Positions 59,841 through 64,000 of a stretch of 64,000 bases of DNA are shown here, one piece after another. Position numbers and translations under genes: made by a program. The notes under the pieces are model-generated. The model was not told the origin of the DNA. It ran no database searches and saw only the letters and a program-made list of their open reading frames with translations. The first letter of the stretch is position 1. The number at the start of each line of letters is the position of its first letter. The stretch is from Raineyella sp. LH-20 (GTDB lineage Bacteria > Actinomycetota > Actinomycetes > Propionibacteriales > Propionibacteriaceae), in assembly GCF_033110965.1 (NCBI RefSeq), contig NZ_CP137003.1:1240001-1304000 (forward strand), given 5' to 3'.

Positions 59841-61582
59841 GCTGCGGCCTCCTCGGCGCTCATCTGGGACTCGACGATCTCGCGGTAGGTGGGGTTGTCG
59901 GCGAGCAGTTCCTCGTGGGTGCCGCGGCCGACGATCCGGCCGTCCTCGAGCACCAGGATCTGGTCGGCACCGGCGATCGTCGACACCCGCTGGCCGACGA
60001 TCAGCACCGCCTCGTCCACGATCTCCCGCTCCAGGGCCGCCCGGAGCCGGGCGTCGGTGGCCACGTCCAGGGCCGAGAACGAGTCATCGAAGATGTAGAG
60101 ATCAGGTTTGCGGACCAGCGCCCGGGCGATGGACAGCCGTTGTCGCTGGCCGCCGGAGACGTTCGTGCCGCCCTGGGCGATCGGTGCGTCGAGGCCGCCC
60201 GGCATCTCCTCGACGAAGTCGCGCGCCTGGGCGACGTCGAGGGCGTGCCACAGCTCCTCGTCGGTCGCCTCCGGGTTGCCGTAGCGCAGGTTGCTGGCCA
60301 CCGTCCCGGTGAACAGGTACGGCTTCTGCGGGACCAGCCCGATCCGGCTCCACAGCAGCTCCGGGTCGAGCCGTCGTACGTCGACACCGTCCACCTCGAC
60401 CGTGCCCTCGGTCGCGTCGTGCAGCCGGGGGAGCAGGTTGACCAGGGTGGTCTTGCCCGAGCCGGTGGAGCCGATGATCGCGGTGGTCCGCCCTGGGGCC
60501 ATCGAGAAGCTGATGTCCTGCAGCACCGGCGAGTCCGCGCCGGGGTAGGTGAAGCCGGCGCCGGTCAGCGTGACTGTGCCGTGGGTGGTCACCGTACGGA
60601 CCGGCTCGGCCGGCGGCGCGACGCTGCTCTCGGTGTCGAGGACCTCCATGATGCGCTCCGCGCAGACCGCGGCGCGGGGCACCATGACGATCATCATCAC
60701 GGCCATCATGCCGCTCATCAGGATCTGCATCAGGTACTGCAGGAACGCCGTCAGGCCGCCGACCTGGATGCGCCCGGCGTCGATCTGGTAGGCGCCGAAC
60801 CACAGCACGGCGACGCTGGACACGTTGAGGATCAGCATCACCACCGGGAACATGCTGGCCATCAGCCGGCCGACTGCCACGGCGGTGCCGGTCAGGTCGC
60901 CGTTCGCGGCGGCGAACCGTTCGGTCTCGTACGGCTCGCGGACGAACGCCCGCACCACCCGGATGCCGGAGATCTGCTCGCGCAGCACGCGGTTGAGGAC
61001 GTCGATCCGCTGCTGCATGGACTGGAAGAGCGGCACCATCCGGCTCACCAGCGCTCCGATGCTGGCGCCCAGGACGACCACCGCGACGACGATCAGCCAG
61101 GACATGTGCCAGTCGCTGCGCAGCGCCATCACCACGCCGCCGACCATGGTGATCGGTGCGCCGAGGATCATGATGCAGGTCATCAGCACCAGCATCTGGA
61201 CCTGCTGGACGTCGTTGGTGTTGCGGGTGATCAGCGACGGTGCGCCGAACCGGTTGACCTCGCGCGAGGAGAAGGAGAGCACCCGGGAGAAGATCGCCGC
61301 TCGGGTGTCGCGGCCGAAACGCATCGCGACCATGCTGCCGAGCAACACGGCACCGATCTGGCAGATCACCTGGACCAGGCTGACCGCCAGCATGATGGCG
61401 CCGTGGCTCCAGATGAAGGGGGTGTCGCCCTTCGCCACGCCGTCGTCGATGATCGAGGCGTTGAGGGTGGGCAGGAAGAGGGAGGCGATCGTCGCGGCGA
61501 ACTGCAGCGCGACGACCCCGACCAACTGGCCGGAGTAGGGGCGCAGATGGCGCACCAGGAGCCGATTGAGGGGATGCTTCAC
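59837..61582 (-). CDS. ABC exporter half-transporter (first subunit)
   Basis: A 581-residue half-transporter with six helices. The ATPase domain has Walker A IGSTGSGKTT, the canonical signature NVSGGQRQRLSIARAL, and DLYIFDDSFSALD where the usual catalytic Glu after Walker B is replaced by Asp, as in the degenerate site of heterodimeric exporters. The GTG start overlaps the tetR stop, so regulator and pump are one operon. Relatives export drugs or lipids. Confidence 0.9.
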   Translation of the reverse strand: MKHPLNRLLVRHLRPYSGQLVGVVALQFAATIASLFLPTLNASIIDDGVAKGDTPFIWSHGAIMLAVSLVQVICQIGAVLLGSMVAMRFGRDTRAAIFSRVLSFSSREVNRFGAPSLITRNTNDVQQVQMLVLMTCIMILGAPITMVGGVVMALRSDWHMSWLIVVAVVVLGASIGALVSRMVPLFQSMQQRIDVLNRVLREQISGIRVVRAFVREPYETERFAAANGDLTGTAVAVGRLMASMFPVVMLILNVSSVAVLWFGAYQIDAGRIQVGGLTAFLQYLMQILMSGMMAVMMIVMVPRAAVCAERIMEVLDTESSVAPPAEPVRTVTTHGTVTLTGAGFTYPGADSPVLQDISFSMAPGRTTAIIGSTGSGKTTLVNLLPRLHDATEGTVEVDGVDVRRLDPELLWSRIGLVPQKPYLFTGTVASNLRYGNPEATDEELWHALDVAQARDFVEEMPGGLDAPIAQGGTNVSGGQRQRLSIARALVRKPDLYIFDDSFSALDVATDARLRAALEREIVDEAVLIVGQRVSTIAGADQILVLEDGRIVGRGTHEELLADNPTYREIVESQMSAEEAAA

Positions 61583-62229
61583 GTCAAGTCCTTCTGGAGT
61601 GCCTTCAGGAGCAGGTGGGTGAGGAGGTCCGGATCCGCCAGCAGAGCGTCGCCCAGGATCGGGTGCAGGGTCGCGGTCACCACCGATCGTACGAACGCGG
61701 CGGCGGTGGCCGGATCGGGGTCGAGGTCGGCCCCGTCGCCGGCGGCCAGCACGTCGGCGACGGCTGCGGTGAGCAGCTGGCGGTCGTGCAGGTCGGGCGG
61801 GCCGGGGTGGTGATGGCGGTGGTCGGCGTGCGGGTCTGGCGGTCCGGGGAGGTCACGGGCGGCCTCGCCCGCGGCGGTCTCGCGGCCGGGCCGGGGACGG
61901 TGCAAGGCGGCGAACAGGCCACTCACCCGCCGGCTCCGCGCCGCGAGGACGTCGACGACCTGTCGCAGCCGGGCGTCCAACGGCAGCGTCTGATCGATCG
62001 TCCGGAGCCGGGCGATGTCGGCGCTGGGGTCGAGTGAGGCCCGCAGCGTCGCCTCGAGCAGGTCGTGCTTGGTCGGGAAGACCCGGAACAGGGTGCCCTC
62101 GGCGATGCCACAGGCGGTGGCGATCTGCCGGGTCGACACCTCGGGCCCCGACTCGGCGAGCAGCGGCATGGTCGCGGCGATGATGGCGTCGCGCCGGGCT
62201 GACGGGGGCAGTGGTCGTGCTCTGGTCAC
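61579..62229 (-). CDS. TetR-family regulator of the ABC exporter
   Basis: A 216-residue TetR repressor leading the exporter operon. The HTH is STRQIATACGIAEGTLFRVFPTKHDL. The C-terminal domain contains a His/Asp/Pro-rich loop (PPDPHADHRHHHPGPPDLHD) that could bind metal or be merely repetitive. The start is GTG 62229 with the operator just upstream, indicating autoregulation of the pump. Confidence 0.88.
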   Translation of the reverse strand: MTRARPLPPSARRDAIIAATMPLLAESGPEVSTRQIATACGIAEGTLFRVFPTKHDLLEATLRASLDPSADIARLRTIDQTLPLDARLRQVVDVLAARSRRVSGLFAALHRPRPGRETAAGEAARDLPGPPDPHADHRHHHPGPPDLHDRQLLTAAVADVLAAGDGADLDPDPATAAAFVRSVVTATLHPILGDALLADPDLLTHLLLKALQKDLT

Positions 62230-62242
62230 TCCGCGAGTGTAG

Positions 62243-62260
62243 TGAGTGAGTGTTCACTCA
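62243..62260. promoter_or_regulatory. TetR operator of the exporter operon
   Basis: TGAGTGA (62243-62249) and TCACTCA (62254-62260) are perfect inverted repeats with a 4-bp spacer, 14 bp upstream of the tetR start. The TGAGTG...CACTCA form is common for TetR regulators of drug exporters. Confidence 0.82.
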
Positions 62261-62444
62261 TCAAGCGCGGGGTGATCGGGAGATGTGCCCCGCGCGGGCG
62301 CCGTACGCCGCTGACGGAGTGCCGGGGTGAGGGGCGTCGGGATGGGGGCGTCGGGGTGAGGGGTCGCGGCCGCCCGGGGGCGTCCGGTCCGGGCGGCGAC
62401 TAGGTTGGGGGGAAACAGCGGCCGACCGACGCGGAGGAGGGGCG

Positions 62445-63089
62445 ATGACGGGACGTACGTTCGACGGTGTCATCTTCGACATGGACTCGACACTGGTGGA
62501 CTCGATGCCGGCGATCGTGCGGGTCTGGTCGGCGTTCGCGGACCGCTACGGGCTGACCGTCGACGAGCCGACGCGGCTGCTCGGCCGGTCCACCCGCTGG
62601 ATCATCGACCAGTACGTCCGGGCCGACGTCCGCGACGAGGCGATGGCCTGGATCACCGAGCACGAGCTGGCCGACCAGGACGGGGTGGTGGCCCTGCCCG
62701 GCGCAGCCGAGGCGCTGCAGGCGGCGGGTCCGCGGGGCGCGGTCGCCACCTCGGCGAGCCGGGAGATGGCGTACGCCCGGCTCGGGGCCGCCGGGCTGCC
62801 GATGCCCGCGGTGCTGGTCACCGCCAGCGACGTGGTCCGGGCCAAGCCCGATCCGCAGATCTTCCTGGCCGCGGCGGCCGGGCTGGCGGCCGTTCCGGCG
62901 GACTGCCTGGTCGCCGAGGACGCCCCGAACGGCCTGCGGGCGGCCCGGGCCGCCGGGATGGCGACCGTCGCGGTGACCACGACACACCCCGCGGAACAGC
63001 TCACCGCACTGGCCGACGTCGTGGTGCCCGACCTGAGTCACCTCGGGCTCCGCCTCGACGGTGGCCGGGTGCAAGTCAGCCGTCGGTAG
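62445..63089 (+). CDS. HAD-superfamily hydrolase, phosphatase type (IA)
   Basis: A 214-residue phosphatase. VIFDMDSTLVDSMP carries the nucleophile and acid Asp residues (motif I; Ser replaces the common Gly after the second Asp). TSASRE is motif II, AKPDPQIF gives the lysine, and VAEDAPNGLRAA is motif III/IV. An alpha-helical cap of about 60 residues follows motif I. It is like sugar-phosphate phosphatases; the substrate is unknown. GGAGGAGG precedes the ATG. Confidence 0.87.
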   Translation: MTGRTFDGVIFDMDSTLVDSMPAIVRVWSAFADRYGLTVDEPTRLLGRSTRWIIDQYVRADVRDEAMAWITEHELADQDGVVALPGAAEALQAAGPRGAVATSASREMAYARLGAAGLPMPAVLVTASDVVRAKPDPQIFLAAAAGLAAVPADCLVAEDAPNGLRAARAAGMATVAVTTTHPAEQLTALADVVVPDLSHLGLRLDGGRVQVSRR

Positions 63090-63141
63090 CCGCCGCCCGG
63101 CGTCGGCCACCGACGGCGGGGCTACCGCCCGGCGTCGGCTG

Positions 63142-63849
63142 TCAGCCGGCGGTGGGGGTCTGCGGGTGGCTGGCGCTACCGCCGACGGACGGCCGCGGCA
63201 GGTCGATCCCGGGCGCGCTGAACCCCGAGGTCTCGGCGAGCCGCACCGCAGTGCCGTACGCCACGACCTCGATCACCTCGGCACTGACCTGGCAGGTGTC
63301 GAAACGCATCCCCACCACGGCGTCGGCATGGGCCCCGAGCGCCATCCGGACCATCCGGGTGACCGCCTGCTGCCGCTCGGTGAGCAGCGTCCGCGCCTGG
63401 ATCTCGCGGTTGCCGCCCAGCTCGCGGGAGCGGGAGACCACCCCCATCACGTCGCCGATCACCCCGGTGATGGTGCGGCCGGGCATCGCGTCGGTCGTGG
63501 TGACCGGCAGACCGTGGTCGACCCGTCCCGGCGGGGTCGGGGCAGGGGCCTCGACACTGGTCGGGGTGGGTTGAGCGGTCTGTCCCGGGCGCGCCGGCTG
63601 GGAGGGCGGCGCGGCGTGCTGCGGCACCGGACTCAACTGCGGGGTGGCGATCCCCGATCCGGGTGTGCTCGGCACCGGTCCGCCGGTGCGGGCGGGCTGC
63701 GGGTGGCTGGTCGGCGGCTGGCCGGGGCCCGGGGTCGTGCCCTGGAGCAGAGGGTTCTGGACCGCTGGGGCGACCGGCGGTGCCTGGACCGGTGGGCCCA
63801 CGGGCGCGCCCGCGGGCGGCGGACTCCATGCGGTCGGCGGCTGGTTCAT
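63142..63849 (-). CDS. YbjQ/UPF0145 domain protein with a proline-rich N-terminus
   Basis: A 235-residue protein. Residues 1-110 are a disordered Pro/Ala/Gln-rich region. Residues 115-210 form a YbjQ-like domain: TTTDAMPGRTITGVIGDVMG, then REIQARTLLTERQQAVTRM and ADAVVGMRFDT with VIEVVAYGTAV. YbjQ domains are annotated as possible heavy-metal-binding pentamers; the function is unknown. The N-terminal extension, absent from short YbjQ proteins, might mediate protein contacts. Confidence 0.82.
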   Translation of the reverse strand: MNQPPTAWSPPPAGAPVGPPVQAPPVAPAVQNPLLQGTTPGPGQPPTSHPQPARTGGPVPSTPGSGIATPQLSPVPQHAAPPSQPARPGQTAQPTPTSVEAPAPTPPGRVDHGLPVTTTDAMPGRTITGVIGDVMGVVSRSRELGGNREIQARTLLTERQQAVTRMVRMALGAHADAVVGMRFDTCQVSAEVIEVVAYGTAVRLAETSGFSAPGIDLPRPSVGGSASHPQTPTAG

Positions 63850-63873
63850 GCCAGTAACCCTAGTGGTCAGAGG

Positions 63874-64000
63874 TCACGAAAGCGCCGTTATGGTGACCTT
63901 GACAAACATTTCCGAGTCGCCACCGGCGTACGTCCCGCGTAGTGGAGACACGTCGGAGTAGTCGCGGCCGTGCCCGATCCGGACGTACGACTCGTCCACC
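63874..64000 (-). CDS. Transglutaminase-like protein, C-terminal end only (partial)
   Basis: The last 41 codons of a minus-strand gene that continues past the window edge. RIGHGRDYSDVSPLRGTYAGG is characteristic of the C-terminal part of bacterial transglutaminase-like (cysteine protease fold) proteins, with the catalytic aspartate in GRDYSDV. The stop codon TGA is at 63874-63876. The catalytic Cys and His lie outside the window. Confidence 0.75.
   Translation of the reverse strand, partial: VDESYVRIGHGRDYSDVSPLRGTYAGGDSEMFVKVTITALS

Overview
The window comes from a high-GC (roughly 70%) Gram-positive actinobacterium. The evidence is heavy use of GTG starts, tightly overlapping ATGA/GTGA gene junctions, a class 3 intein in dnaB, FadR/HutC-type GntR regulators and a long GlcNAc PTS of the Streptomyces/Propionibacterium kind. 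The gene set would suit a Propionibacteriales-like soil or sediment organism, but no rRNA or species-diagnostic marker is present, so the genus is left open. The palindrome CGTACG is strikingly common.

Layout. 1-5.3 kb: N-acetylglucosamine uptake and use (PTS EIIA and EIIB, a HutC-type regulator, PTS EIIC, nagB, nagA). 5.4-8.5 kb: TRIC-type channel, stand-alone E2-type acyltransferase, DUF1905 protein and an HtrA-like protease. 8.6-12.8 kb: the remains of a catabolic locus: a FadR-type regulator, a truncated ABC substrate-binding protein that runs head-on into a truncated Rieske oxygenase, its [2Fe-2S] ferredoxin, and a Ni/Co transporter. Four related 17-bp palindromes lie upstream of these genes. 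13-16.4 kb: small redox and membrane genes, a winged-helix regulator and a 58-bp tandem repeat array. 16.5-22.4 kb: arsenic resistance (arsC, acr3, arsR, arsD, arsA, FAD oxidoreductase) with four ArsR-type operators. 22.4-28.5 kb: two SDR enzymes, TetR with a Tat-exported nitroreductase, L-asparaginase and an XRE-MmyB regulator. 28.5-32.8 kb: a membrane protein, a transposase-like remnant, intein-containing dnaB and DnaA-box-like sites. 32.8-35.0 kb: copper regulator csoR, copZ, a LON-domain protein and a thiamine-binding protein.

35.2-42.8 kb: a multicomponent phenol hydroxylase operon (dmpLMNOP type) led by an unrecognised 143-residue protein and divergent from a STAND-LuxR regulator. 42.8-51.2 kb: a RibD-like reductase whose 5' end is a tandem repeat of start codons with ribosome binding sites, a BASS transporter, BlaI, and cydABDC for cytochrome bd. 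51.4-57.6 kb: a CstR-like persulfide sensor, a gluconate operon (gntR, gntK, gntP, gnd), and a CoA-disulfide reductase-rhodanese with a small zinc-ribbon-like protein under a CstR-type operator. 57.8-62.3 kb: a heterodimeric ABC exporter with its TetR. 62.4-64 kb: HAD hydrolase, YbjQ-domain protein and the end of a transglutaminase-like gene.

Themes: sugar uptake through dedicated repressors, aromatic oxidation, and defence against arsenic, copper and reactive sulfur, linked to a cytochrome bd oxidase that tolerates such stress. In-frame minisatellites sit at the ends or in loops of at least five proteins.
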